Part shown: positions 46,337 through 54,807 of the stretch, one piece after another
Layout of the letters: each line of letters begins with the position of its first letter
How positions within the stretch are numbered: the stretch's first letter is position 1
Assembly (NCBI GenBank): GCA_958352885.1
Contig: CATWQI010000003.1
Span: forward strand, 248,001-312,000
DNA: 64,000 nucleotides
Source: an uncultured Duncaniella sp.
GTDB taxonomy: Bacteria > Bacteroidota > Bacteroidia > Bacteroidales > Muribaculaceae
Reading direction: 5' to 3'
Translations under genes and position numbers: made by a program
The notes under the pieces: model-generated
Told to the model about the DNA's origin: nothing
The model's database searches: none
What the model saw: the letters and a program-made list of their open reading frames with translations, nothing else

Positions 46337-47221
46337 ATGGCTACATTACGCGAACTAAAAGGACGAATCGGGTCGGTGGCTTCCAGCGAGAAAATCACCG
46401 GCGCGATGAAGATGATATCCTCTGCCAAGATGCACCGTGCCGAGGGTGATCTTCGTCGTCTGCTTCCGTTCCGCCGCCAGATTGAGACTATAATCGGCAA
46501 TCTGCTTACTGCCGACGCCGAGTTCACATCGCCTCTTACAGAGCCGCGTGAAGTCTCGACCATCGGGCTCGTAGTCCTCGGTTCCGACGATGGTCTGTGC
46601 GGTGCATACAATATCAACATTTTCAAGGAGCTGATAGTCAAACTCCGCCTGTACCGTGAGAAGTACGGTGACGGAGTGAAGGTAGTCATCTTCGCCGTAG
46701 GTAAGAAAATTGCTAAGGCTGTCGATAAGATTACCGATGCTGCCACTGAGATGGTGACCATCCCCGGCATCGACTCTAAAGCCGGCGCTGAGGATGTGAA
46801 ACGGTTTGCCCGTGAAATCGAGTCCCGTTATCTCAACGGCGGTCTTGACCTGGTGGAGCTACTGTATATGAATTTCCAGAGCGTTAGCCGCCAGCGTCTG
46901 CGCTCGGAGCAGTTTCTCCCCGTAGTGCCCGAGACTTTCAACACCGAGGGTGTCAAGGCGCTGTGCCGTCCGTGCATCTTCGAGCCTGACGCTCAGACAA
47001 TATTCGTGTCAGTGCTCCCAATGTTCCTCCTTGCAGTGATGCAGGAGGTATTTACCGAAAACCGTGCATCAGAACAGGCTGCCCGCATCATGGCTATGCA
47101 GAGCGCCAATGACAATGCAAAGAAACTCCTGGAGCAGTTGCGCCTGGAGTACAACAAACTTCGTCAACAAAGCATCACAACCGAACTTCTCGATATCATC
47201 GGAGGCCAGGTGCGTGACTAA
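46337..47221 (+). CDS. atpG: F1F0 ATP synthase subunit gamma
   Basis: 294 residues: N-terminal helix LKGRIGSVASSEKITGAMKM, central Rossmann-like part (LVVLGSDDGLCGAYNINIFK), and C-terminal helix with NKLRQQSITTELLDIIGG. These two helices form the rotating shaft in the alpha-beta hexamer. It is the last gene of the atp block, only 24 bases before nuoI. Confidence 0.97.
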   Translation: MATLRELKGRIGSVASSEKITGAMKMISSAKMHRAEGDLRRLLPFRRQIETIIGNLLTADAEFTSPLTEPREVSTIGLVVLGSDDGLCGAYNINIFKELIVKLRLYREKYGDGVKVVIFAVGKKIAKAVDKITDAATEMVTIPGIDSKAGAEDVKRFAREIESRYLNGGLDLVELLYMNFQSVSRQRLRSEQFLPVVPETFNTEGVKALCRPCIFEPDAQTIFVSVLPMFLLAVMQEVFTENRASEQAARIMAMQSANDNAKKLLEQLRLEYNKLRQQSITTELLDIIGGQVRD

Positions 47222-47245
47222 CATGTAACTATATAAACAACCAAA

Positions 47246-48019
47246 ATGGGAAGTGTAAAAGAATATTTTTCCAATCTCGGCTCCGGCGTCGCAAGTCTTC
47301 TTAAGGGCATGCAGGTGACCGGTAAAGAATTCATCACCCCCAAAATCACCGAACAGTACCCCGACAACCGTGACAACCTTCCGGTTGCTGACCGTTTCCG
47401 CGCCATTCTGACTCTGAAATATGATGACGAAGGCAACCATAAATGCATAGCTTGTGGTACATGTGAGCGTGTTTGCCCCAACGGTACTATAAATCTCGGC
47501 ATCAACACGGTGGAAACTTGGGACGGTAAAAAGAAAAAGAAACTTGACAAGTATATGTATGACTTGGGCAGCTGCACATTCTGTCAGCTGTGTGTGACCA
47601 ACTGTCCTACCGACGCACTGGAGTTCTCCAATGACTTCGAACAGGCAGTGTTCACCCGTGGAAAGCTCGTGAAGAAGCTCAATTATCTCCCTGAGAAGGA
47701 AGAACCGCAGCCCACCCCCGAGCAGATAGCCAAGCTCAAGGCAGAGAAGGAAGCCAAAATAGCCGCAGCAAAGGCTGCCGCAGCAGCAAAGAAGGCTGCT
47801 GCAGGCGATGCAGCTCCGGCTGCGGCCCCCAAGGCTGATGCGGCTCCCGAACTTGATGAAAAAGCCAAGAAGGCTCTCGCCGCAGCCGCCGGAGACCCCG
47901 AAAAGGAGGCTAAAATCCGTGCCGCTCTCGAGAAAGCAGCCAAACTCAAAGCTGAAAAGGCGGCGGCAGCTGCCAAGGAAGCCCCTGCGGCTCCCGAAGC
48001 TCCCCAATCAGATAATTAA
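47246..48019 (+). CDS. nuoI: NADH-quinone oxidoreductase subunit I with long Ala/Lys-rich tail
   Basis: 257 residues. The ferredoxin-like core (1-150) has two CxxCxxCxxxCP sets, Cys67/70/73/77 and Cys110/113/116/120, which hold clusters N6a and N6b. Beyond residue 150 there are over 100 residues made mostly of Ala, Lys, Glu and Pro (for example AKIAAAKAAAAAKKAAAGDA), probably helical or disordered, which NuoI of E. coli (180 residues) lacks. With nuoE, F and G absent from the locus, NuoI would face the unknown electron donor, and the charged tail could help dock it. That role is inference. Confidence 0.95.
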   Translation: MGSVKEYFSNLGSGVASLLKGMQVTGKEFITPKITEQYPDNRDNLPVADRFRAILTLKYDDEGNHKCIACGTCERVCPNGTINLGINTVETWDGKKKKKLDKYMYDLGSCTFCQLCVTNCPTDALEFSNDFEQAVFTRGKLVKKLNYLPEKEEPQPTPEQIAKLKAEKEAKIAAAKAAAAAKKAAAGDAAPAAAPKADAAPELDEKAKKALAAAAGDPEKEAKIRAALEKAAKLKAEKAAAAAKEAPAAPEAPQSDN

Positions 48020-48034
48020 TTACTATCACAGATA

Positions 48035-48550
48035 ATGGAATCAGTAGGAAGTATCATTTGTTACTGGATAATCGTTCTGGCGATTGTCATCTTCTCAGTC
48101 CTGACTGTCACCACTCGCAAAATCCTGCGTGCGGCAACATATCTGCTTTTCACCCTGTTTGCTACAGCGGCGCTCTATTTCAAGCTTGATTATGAGTTCC
48201 TTGGTGCTGTGCAGATTGCGGTGTACGCCGGAGGTATAGTGGTGCTCTTTGTGTTCTCGATTCTGCTTACCACCCGTCCCGGTGACAACTCGGAGCAGCT
48301 TGCGTCACGCAAGAAGCTTCTTGGTCTCGTCGGTGCAATAGCGGTGGCGGGTGCTGCCGGCTGGGCTCTCTGCTCACGCTGCGCTGACATCTTCACATCG
48401 CTTCCTGCAATGCAGAATCCCGATATGAAGGAAATAGGTACAGCTATGTTAGGCACAGGCTACCAGCAGTATCTCCTCCCGTTCGAGGCAGTCAGTGTTT
48501 TATTACTCGCTTGTATAATCGGTGGCGTGGTAATCGCCCGTAAACGTTAA
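48035..48550 (+). CDS. nuoJ: NADH-quinone oxidoreductase subunit J
   Basis: 171 residues with five membrane helices. The conserved stretch YFKLDYEFLGAVQIAVYAGG, then IVVLFVFSILL, is diagnostic of NuoJ/ND6 and includes the pi-bulge helix. It lies in the membrane arm between NuoA/H and NuoK. Spacing is 15 bases after nuoI and six before nuoK. Confidence 0.96.
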   Translation: MESVGSIICYWIIVLAIVIFSVLTVTTRKILRAATYLLFTLFATAALYFKLDYEFLGAVQIAVYAGGIVVLFVFSILLTTRPGDNSEQLASRKKLLGLVGAIAVAGAAGWALCSRCADIFTSLPAMQNPDMKEIGTAMLGTGYQQYLLPFEAVSVLLLACIIGGVVIARKR

Positions 48551-48556
48551 TTCGCT

Positions 48557-48868
48557 ATGGATATAACATTGATTTGGTATCTTGTCCCGGCTCTTGTGAT
48601 GTTCTGCTGCGGAGTCTACGGATTTCTTACCCGCCGCAACATGATAGCCATGCTAATCTCGCTTGAGCTGATGCTCAATGCGGTAGATATTAACTTTGTC
48701 GTCTTCAACCGTTACCTCTATCCGGGTTCGATGGAAGGCTGGATGTTCACCCTCTTCGGCATTGCCATCGCCGCTGCCGAGACCGCTCTCGCCATCGCCA
48801 TCATTATCAATCTCTTCCGTGTGAGCAAGAACATTGACGTGCGCGACACAACTAAAATGAAATATTAA
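48557..48868 (+). CDS. nuoK: NADH-quinone oxidoreductase subunit K
   Basis: 103 residues, three helices. FLTRRNMIAMLISLELMLNA holds the first conserved glutamate and AAAETALAIAIIINLF the second; both are on the proton path. It is packed six bases from each neighbour. Confidence 0.96.
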   Translation: MDITLIWYLVPALVMFCCGVYGFLTRRNMIAMLISLELMLNAVDINFVVFNRYLYPGSMEGWMFTLFGIAIAAAETALAIAIIINLFRVSKNIDVRDTTKMKY

Positions 48869-48874
48869 TACGCT

Positions 48875-50845
48875 ATGGATATTACAATACCTATTCTTAT
48901 ATTGGCTATCCCGCTGTTTATGTTCATACTCCTTGGACTTGCGGGAGTCAAGATGAGTCACAAACTCGCCGGTACGCTCGGTACGCTCGGCATGGGAACC
49001 GTGTTGGTTTTGTCCTATTACACGGCGTTCACCTATTATTTTTCAGGCAATCCCTTGTTTGTGGACGGCACTGACCGTCTGCCTTACGAGGTGTTTAATG
49101 TAACCTGGCTCCAGTTCACCGACTTCCTCTCAATCAAGCTCGGATTCCTTCTGGACCCGATTTCAGCCATGATGCTGATTGTCATCCCTACCATTTCATT
49201 CATGGTGCATGTATACTCGCTTGGCTACATGCATGGTGAGAAGGGCTTCCAGCGTTACTATGCATTCCTGTCGCTGTTCAGCTTCTCGATGCTTGGACTT
49301 GTCGTGGCAACAAATATTTTCCAGATGTACATATTCTGGGAGCTCGTGGGTGCCTCTTCATTCCTCCTCATCGGATTCTTCTATACGTTACCATCGGCTG
49401 TGGCAGCTTGTAAGAAAGCGTTTATCGTTACCCGCTTTGCCGACCTTGGCTTCCTGCTGGGTATCCTGATACTCTCGTTCTACACCAAGCAGCTTGACTT
49501 CCTCCCCATGACCCAGAATCCCCAGGGTGTCCTCGCCAGCATAGGCGGTGCAACTTTCATGGGAGCCTCGGTTCTCACTTGGGCGCTGGTGCTCATCTTT
49601 ACCGGCGGTATGGGTAAGTCAGCCATGCTTCCCCTCCACATCTGGCTCCCCGATGCGATGGAAGGTCCGACCCCGGTGTCGGCTCTCATCCATGCGGCTA
49701 CCATGGTTGTGGCAGGTGTTTACCTTGTTGCCCGTCTCTTCCCCCTCTACATGCTTGAGGATGCAGCCCTGATGTTTGTTACAGTGGTTGGTGCCATTAC
49801 GGCATTCTATGCTGCGGTTGTGGCATGCTGCCAGATTGACATCAAGCGTATCCTTGCGTTCTCAACCATCTCGCAGATTGCGTTCATGATGGTGTCGCTC
49901 GGTGTGGCTGCTCAGAATAACGAGGCTATCCATCATGGTCTCGGCTACATGGCATCGATGTTCCACTTGTTCACCCACGCAATGTTCAAGGCTCTCCTGT
50001 TCCTCGGTGCAGGCTCGCTCATCCATGCTGTGCATTCCAACAATTACACTGCCATGGGCGGTCTCCGCAAGTACATGCCCATCACACATATCACATTCCT
50101 TATCGGCTGTCTCGCCATTGCAGGTATACCTCCGTTTGCAGGATTCTTCTCTAAGGACGAGATTCTGACAGCATGCTTCGAGAACCATTGGTTCTGGGGC
50201 GTATGGATGATGATGGTTGCCGGTATGACAGCGTTCTACATGTTCCGTATGTACTACCTCGTGTTCTGGTGGGATAACCCCGACTACGAGCAGCGCGTCA
50301 AGGACCTCGAGGCTCACGGTCACCATGGCTCACTCCCTCATGACCCCTCGTTTGCCATGACATTCCCGTTGATATTCCTCGCAGTAGTATCGACTGTGGC
50401 AGGTTTCATTCCTTTCGGCAAGTTCGTGACATTCAACGGTGAGGAATATATCATACATCTAAACTGGGCTGTAGCCGGTACAAGCATCGGTGTCGCAGTT
50501 ATCGCTATCTTCCTTGCGAATCGTCTGTATGTCAACAAGAACGACAATCCCAAAGCTATGGCTGACAAGGTGCGCTGGCTGTGGGAAGCTGCACATCACC
50601 GCTTCTACTGGGATGAGATTTATCTGTTCATCACACGCCGTATCATTTTCGACGGTATCTGCAAACCTATCGCATGGTTTGACCGTCACATAATAGACGG
50701 TACAATGAACGGTCTCGCATTCATCACCAACCAGGCATCAGGAGCTATCAAGGGCTTGCAGAGCGGTAAAGTTCAGATGTATATCTGGTGGTACCTCATC
50801 GGAGCAGTTGTCCTCGGTCTCATCACAGCCGTATGTGTCCTCTGA
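48875..50845 (+). CDS. nuoL: NADH-quinone oxidoreductase subunit L
   Basis: 656 residues, the largest antiporter-like subunit, with about 14 core helices and the C-terminal lateral helix plus anchor. Core signatures include FQMYIFWELVGASSFLLIGF, GKSAMLPLHIWLPDAMEGPT, PVSALIHAATMVVAGVYLVA and FTHAMFKALLFLGAGS. It forms the distal end of the proton pump. It lies 33 bases before nuoM. Confidence 0.97.
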   Translation: MDITIPILILAIPLFMFILLGLAGVKMSHKLAGTLGTLGMGTVLVLSYYTAFTYYFSGNPLFVDGTDRLPYEVFNVTWLQFTDFLSIKLGFLLDPISAMMLIVIPTISFMVHVYSLGYMHGEKGFQRYYAFLSLFSFSMLGLVVATNIFQMYIFWELVGASSFLLIGFFYTLPSAVAACKKAFIVTRFADLGFLLGILILSFYTKQLDFLPMTQNPQGVLASIGGATFMGASVLTWALVLIFTGGMGKSAMLPLHIWLPDAMEGPTPVSALIHAATMVVAGVYLVARLFPLYMLEDAALMFVTVVGAITAFYAAVVACCQIDIKRILAFSTISQIAFMMVSLGVAAQNNEAIHHGLGYMASMFHLFTHAMFKALLFLGAGSLIHAVHSNNYTAMGGLRKYMPITHITFLIGCLAIAGIPPFAGFFSKDEILTACFENHWFWGVWMMMVAGMTAFYMFRMYYLVFWWDNPDYEQRVKDLEAHGHHGSLPHDPSFAMTFPLIFLAVVSTVAGFIPFGKFVTFNGEEYIIHLNWAVAGTSIGVAVIAIFLANRLYVNKNDNPKAMADKVRWLWEAAHHRFYWDEIYLFITRRIIFDGICKPIAWFDRHIIDGTMNGLAFITNQASGAIKGLQSGKVQMYIWWYLIGAVVLGLITAVCVL

Positions 50846-50878
50846 ACCTAATGTAAATGTAGTAAATATAGTAACGAT

Positions 50879-52384
50879 ATGTTTTCAAATATATTAATCT
50901 ACTTTGTGGTGATACCCCTGCTTATGCTGCTGGGACTCGCCCTTTGTCAGAATATCAAGCAGATTCGTGCCGTGGCTGTGACAGGGTCTATAGCCCTGAC
51001 CGCACTTTCGGTATGGCTCCTTATTGATTATCTCGCAATCCGTGCCACCGGAGTTGAGGCTCCGATGCTCTATGTGGACTCATGGTCGTGGTTTGCTCCG
51101 CTCAACATCCATCTTGCCGTGGGTGTGGACGGTATCTCAATCGCCATGCTCATCCTCACAGGTTTCATCCTTATCACAGGCAGCTTCGCTTCTTGGGAGA
51201 TTCCTCAACCAAAGGAGTTCTTCCTCTGGCTTATGCTCCTTTCCACTGGTGTATACGGATTCTTTATCTCTATTGATCTCTTCACCATGTTTATGTTCTA
51301 TGAGGTCGCGCTTATCCCGATGTACCTTCTTATCGGTGTATGGGGCAGCGGCAACAAGAACTATTCAGCCATGAAGCTTACCCTTATGCTCATGGGTGGT
51401 TCGGCATTCCTTATGCTTGGTCTGATCGGTATCTATTATCATTCAGCCCCTGCAGGACAGCCTTTGACATGGAACATACTTGAGATTGTAGATAACGCCT
51501 CTATAAGCCATGGCTGGCAGACATTCCTTTTCCCGATGACTTTTGTCGGATTCGGTGTCCTCGGTGCCATGTTCCCGTTCCACACATGGTCACCTGACGG
51601 TCACGCTTCAGCACCCACGGCGGTGTCAATGCTCCATGCTGGTGTGCTTATGAAGCTTGGCGGCTACGGTTGCTTCCGTGTGGCTATCTATCTTATGCCG
51701 CAGGCTGCGCAGGAACTTGCCTGGATTTTTATCATCCTCACCGGTATATCTGTGGTCTACGGTGCTTTCAGCGCATGTGTGCAGAACGACCTCAAGTACA
51801 TCAATGCATACTCGTCAGTTTCACACTGCGGTCTGGTGCTCTTCGCCATCCTTATGCTCAACACCACAGCGATGACAGGTGCAATCATGCAGATGCTCTC
51901 ACACGGTCTGATGACAGCTCTCTTCTTTGCCCTCATCGGTATGATATACGGACGTACCCATACCCGCGACATCCGTGAGATGGGCGGTATGATGCAGATA
52001 CTCCCGTATCTGTCGGTATGCTACGTCATCGCCGGTATGGCATCGCTCGGTCTCCCCGGTCTGTCAGGATTCGTGGCTGAGATGACCATCTTCGTAGGTT
52101 CGTTCCAGCACACTGACATGTTCCACCGTGTGTTCGTGATTCTGGCATGCAGCTCAATTGTCACCACTGCGGTATATATCCTCCGTGTAGTAGGCAAGCT
52201 GCTTTACGGTCCGGTGTATGACCAGCATCACCTCAGCCTTACCGACGCAAAGTGGTGGGAACGTCTTTCTACAGCCACTCTTATCGTGTGTGTGGCTGCG
52301 ATAGGTTGCTTCCCCAACTTCTTCGCTGACCTTATCAAGTTCACATTCAGCCCTGATATCTTCAAAGTTTTAGGTTTGAACTAA
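50879..52384 (+). CDS. nuoM: NADH-quinone oxidoreductase subunit M
   Basis: 501 residues, about 14 helices. Marked by FYEVALIPMYLLIGVWG, FPFHTWSPDGHASAPTAVSM, LHAGVLMKLGGYG and SSVSHCGLVLFAI, which carry the lysine and glutamate relay of the antiporter-like subunits. Sixteen bases separate it from nuoN. Confidence 0.97.
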   Translation: MFSNILIYFVVIPLLMLLGLALCQNIKQIRAVAVTGSIALTALSVWLLIDYLAIRATGVEAPMLYVDSWSWFAPLNIHLAVGVDGISIAMLILTGFILITGSFASWEIPQPKEFFLWLMLLSTGVYGFFISIDLFTMFMFYEVALIPMYLLIGVWGSGNKNYSAMKLTLMLMGGSAFLMLGLIGIYYHSAPAGQPLTWNILEIVDNASISHGWQTFLFPMTFVGFGVLGAMFPFHTWSPDGHASAPTAVSMLHAGVLMKLGGYGCFRVAIYLMPQAAQELAWIFIILTGISVVYGAFSACVQNDLKYINAYSSVSHCGLVLFAILMLNTTAMTGAIMQMLSHGLMTALFFALIGMIYGRTHTRDIREMGGMMQILPYLSVCYVIAGMASLGLPGLSGFVAEMTIFVGSFQHTDMFHRVFVILACSSIVTTAVYILRVVGKLLYGPVYDQHHLSLTDAKWWERLSTATLIVCVAAIGCFPNFFADLIKFTFSPDIFKVLGLN

Positions 52385-52400
52385 TAAAAGATTAATAGCA

Positions 52401-53843
52401 ATGGATTACTCACAGTTTTTAGCACTCAAGCAGGAAATAGGATTGTTAATCGTATTCCTATTAGTCTTCCTCTACGATACATTCGCGTCACCCAAGGCGA
52501 CCAAGGCAGTTCCGGCTATAGCATGCGTGCTCATGGCGGTTGTTACCGCTTTCGGTTTCTGCCCGGTTAATCTGACCGATGCGGAGGCATTTGCAGGAAT
52601 GTATGTCACCTCCCCCGTGCTGGTGGCAATCAAGAATATTCTGAATGTCGGTGCGCTCATCGTGCTCATCCAGTCTGTCAAATGGGCAAACTCGGAGTTT
52701 ACAGCGGTGCGTCGCGGCGAGTTTTACGAATTGATTCTGCTGACACTGCTCGGCATGTACTTCATGATTTCGAGCCGTCACTTCCTTATGTTCATTATCG
52801 GTCTCGAGACCGCATCGCTCCCTCTCTGCGCGCTTGTGGCATTCGACAAGAACCGTTATGAGAGCCATGAGGCTGCCATCAAGTATGTGCTCACAGCCGT
52901 ATTCTCCTCAGCCATCCTGCTGATGGGTCTGTCGCTTGTCTATGGTCTCTGCGGCACACTCTATTATGATGGTATATATATAATGGTGCGCGCCAACTTC
53001 GGTGTGATGATGGTTGTTGCCCTTGCCTTTGTCATTGCAGGTTTCGGATTCAAGATTTCGCTTGTTCCCTTCCATCTCTGGACAGCCGATGTCTACCAGG
53101 GTGCTCCCACCTCGGTCACATCTTATCTGTCTGTGATCTCCAAAGGTTCGGCAGCATTCGCATTCCTCGTAGTGCTCACCGAGGTGTTCGGTACCATCTA
53201 TGCCGATGCGTGGGAATGGATGCTCTATGCCTTGATTATCCTCACCATCACCGTCGGTAACCTCTTTGCCATACGTCAGGTCAACATGAAGCGATTCCTC
53301 GCATTCTCATCCATTTCGCAGGCAGGTTATATCATGCTTGCTGTTATCGGCGACAATGCGATGGGAGTATCAGCCCTGATGTTCTATGTGCTTGTCTATG
53401 TATTCTCCAACCTTGCAGCTTTCGGTGTGATCGGCGCTATCGAGAATGCTACCGGCAAGGTGGATATGACCGATTACAACGGTCTGTACAAGACTAATCC
53501 GCGTCTCTCGTTCACAATGATGCTTGCCATGTTCTCGCTCGCCGGTATCCCGCCGTTCGCAGGATTCTTCAGCAAGTTCTTTGTGTTCACCAGCGCGCTC
53601 AACGGGACCGAATCGGCTGCTCTCTATGTGCTCGTGCTCATAGCGTTGATTAACACTATCATCTCTCTTTACTACTATCTCCTCGTGGTGAAGGCTATGT
53701 TCATCAATGACAGCGACGAACCTATCGCGAATTTCCGCTCTGCATGCACCGAACGTCTCGGCATGTGGATTTGCGTGGCAGGTATCATCGGCCTCGGTAT
53801 CGTAAGCTACTTCTATGACTATCTGCTCACAGTGGTGGCTTGA
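52401..53843 (+). CDS. nuoN: NADH-quinone oxidoreductase subunit N
   Basis: 480 residues, antiporter-like, with GLETASLPLCALVAFDKN, VPFHLWTADVYQGAPTSVTS, LAFSSISQAGYIMLAVIGDN and LAGIPPFAGFFSKFFVF. It is the last gene of the cluster. A 133-base gap with a hairpin follows before murI. Confidence 0.96.
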   Translation: MDYSQFLALKQEIGLLIVFLLVFLYDTFASPKATKAVPAIACVLMAVVTAFGFCPVNLTDAEAFAGMYVTSPVLVAIKNILNVGALIVLIQSVKWANSEFTAVRRGEFYELILLTLLGMYFMISSRHFLMFIIGLETASLPLCALVAFDKNRYESHEAAIKYVLTAVFSSAILLMGLSLVYGLCGTLYYDGIYIMVRANFGVMMVVALAFVIAGFGFKISLVPFHLWTADVYQGAPTSVTSYLSVISKGSAAFAFLVVLTEVFGTIYADAWEWMLYALIILTITVGNLFAIRQVNMKRFLAFSSISQAGYIMLAVIGDNAMGVSALMFYVLVYVFSNLAAFGVIGAIENATGKVDMTDYNGLYKTNPRLSFTMMLAMFSLAGIPPFAGFFSKFFVFTSALNGTESAALYVLVLIALINTIISLYYYLLVVKAMFINDSDEPIANFRSACTERLGMWICVAGIIGLGIVSYFYDYLLTVVA

Positions 53844-53891
53844 TTTGACTGACTCTTCCCCTCGCGTTTCATTCGCGTTTTGACATTAAAC

Positions 53892-53941
53892 TATCTCCGG
53901 CTGTCAAGTGTTTTGCTTGCAGTCGGAGATATAAGTAATTA
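53892..53941 (+). terminator. Hairpin after nuoN
   Basis: TATCTCCG...CGGAGATA form the base of the stem, extended by CTG and CAAG/CTTG with one bulge, around loop TGTTTTG. There is no T-run after it, so it may end the transcript weakly or protect its 3' end. Confidence 0.5.
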
Positions 53942-53976
53942 AAGGATTCGAATTATAAATTTTTAACTGACATATT

Positions 53977-54807
53977 ATGCTACCTTCCGCTCCCGGTGCA
54001 ATCGGAGTTTTTGATTCAGGTTACGGTGGTCTGACCATTCTGAGAGAGATGCGCAAGCAGCTCCCCGAATATGATTATATATATCTTGGCGACAATGCCA
54101 GGGCTCCGTATGGCACACGCTCGTTCGATGTGGTGTACGAGTTTACCCGTCAGGCGGTGCAGTCTCTGTTTGAGAAGGGATGCCATCTGGTGGTGCTTGC
54201 CTGCAACACAGCATCCGCCAAGGCATTGCGCTCCATTCAGCAGAAGGATTTGCCCGGACTTGACTCTGACCGCCGTGTGCTCGGGGTGGTAATCCCTACT
54301 GTGGAGGCTCTTGGTGGAATCACCAGGAACGGCAATATCGGTGTGCTCGGTACACCCGGAACCATCAGTTCGGGTACCTATGACATAGAGATAGCCAAAT
54401 TCTTCCCGCAGTACCGCACAGTGTCGGTTGAATGCCCTATGTGGGTGCCGCTGGTGGAGAACAAAGAATTTGACTCCCCCGGTGCCGATTACTTTGTTGA
54501 GAAATATGTTGAGCAGCTTTTTGGCGAGGAGCCTGAGATTGACACTGTGGTGCTCGGATGTACCCATTATCCTCTCCTGCTTGACAAGATACGCCGTCAG
54601 GTAGGTGACAGGGCTCAGATTGTCACACAGGGCGAACTTGTGGCGGCAAGCCTGAAGGACTACCTGCGACGTCACCCCGAAATGGATGCAAAATGCACCA
54701 AGGGTGGCACTTGTACATATCTTACCACCGAGAATCCGACTAAATTTACCGAACTGGCTGAAATTTTCCTCAATGCTCCCATAGCAGCGAACCATGTGAC
54801 TCTCTAA
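53977..54807 (+). CDS. murI: Glutamate racemase
   Basis: 276 residues. It makes D-glutamate for peptidoglycan. It has Asp13-Ser14 in GVFDSGYGGLT, the two catalytic cysteines Cys76 in LACNTASA and Cys195 in GCTHYPLL, and LGDNARAPYG near residue 38. The last base of its stop codon is the first base of the next gene's ATG, so the two are translated in tandem although their functions seem unrelated. Confidence 0.96.
   Translation: MLPSAPGAIGVFDSGYGGLTILREMRKQLPEYDYIYLGDNARAPYGTRSFDVVYEFTRQAVQSLFEKGCHLVVLACNTASAKALRSIQQKDLPGLDSDRRVLGVVIPTVEALGGITRNGNIGVLGTPGTISSGTYDIEIAKFFPQYRTVSVECPMWVPLVENKEFDSPGADYFVEKYVEQLFGEEPEIDTVVLGCTHYPLLLDKIRRQVGDRAQIVTQGELVAASLKDYLRRHPEMDAKCTKGGTCTYLTTENPTKFTELAEIFLNAPIAANHVTL

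Noticed and set aside
47683..47976. Reverse-strand Ala/Ser-rich frame opposite the nuoI tail
   Set aside because: It is the low-complexity complement of the Ala/Lys tail of NuoI and has no features of its own.
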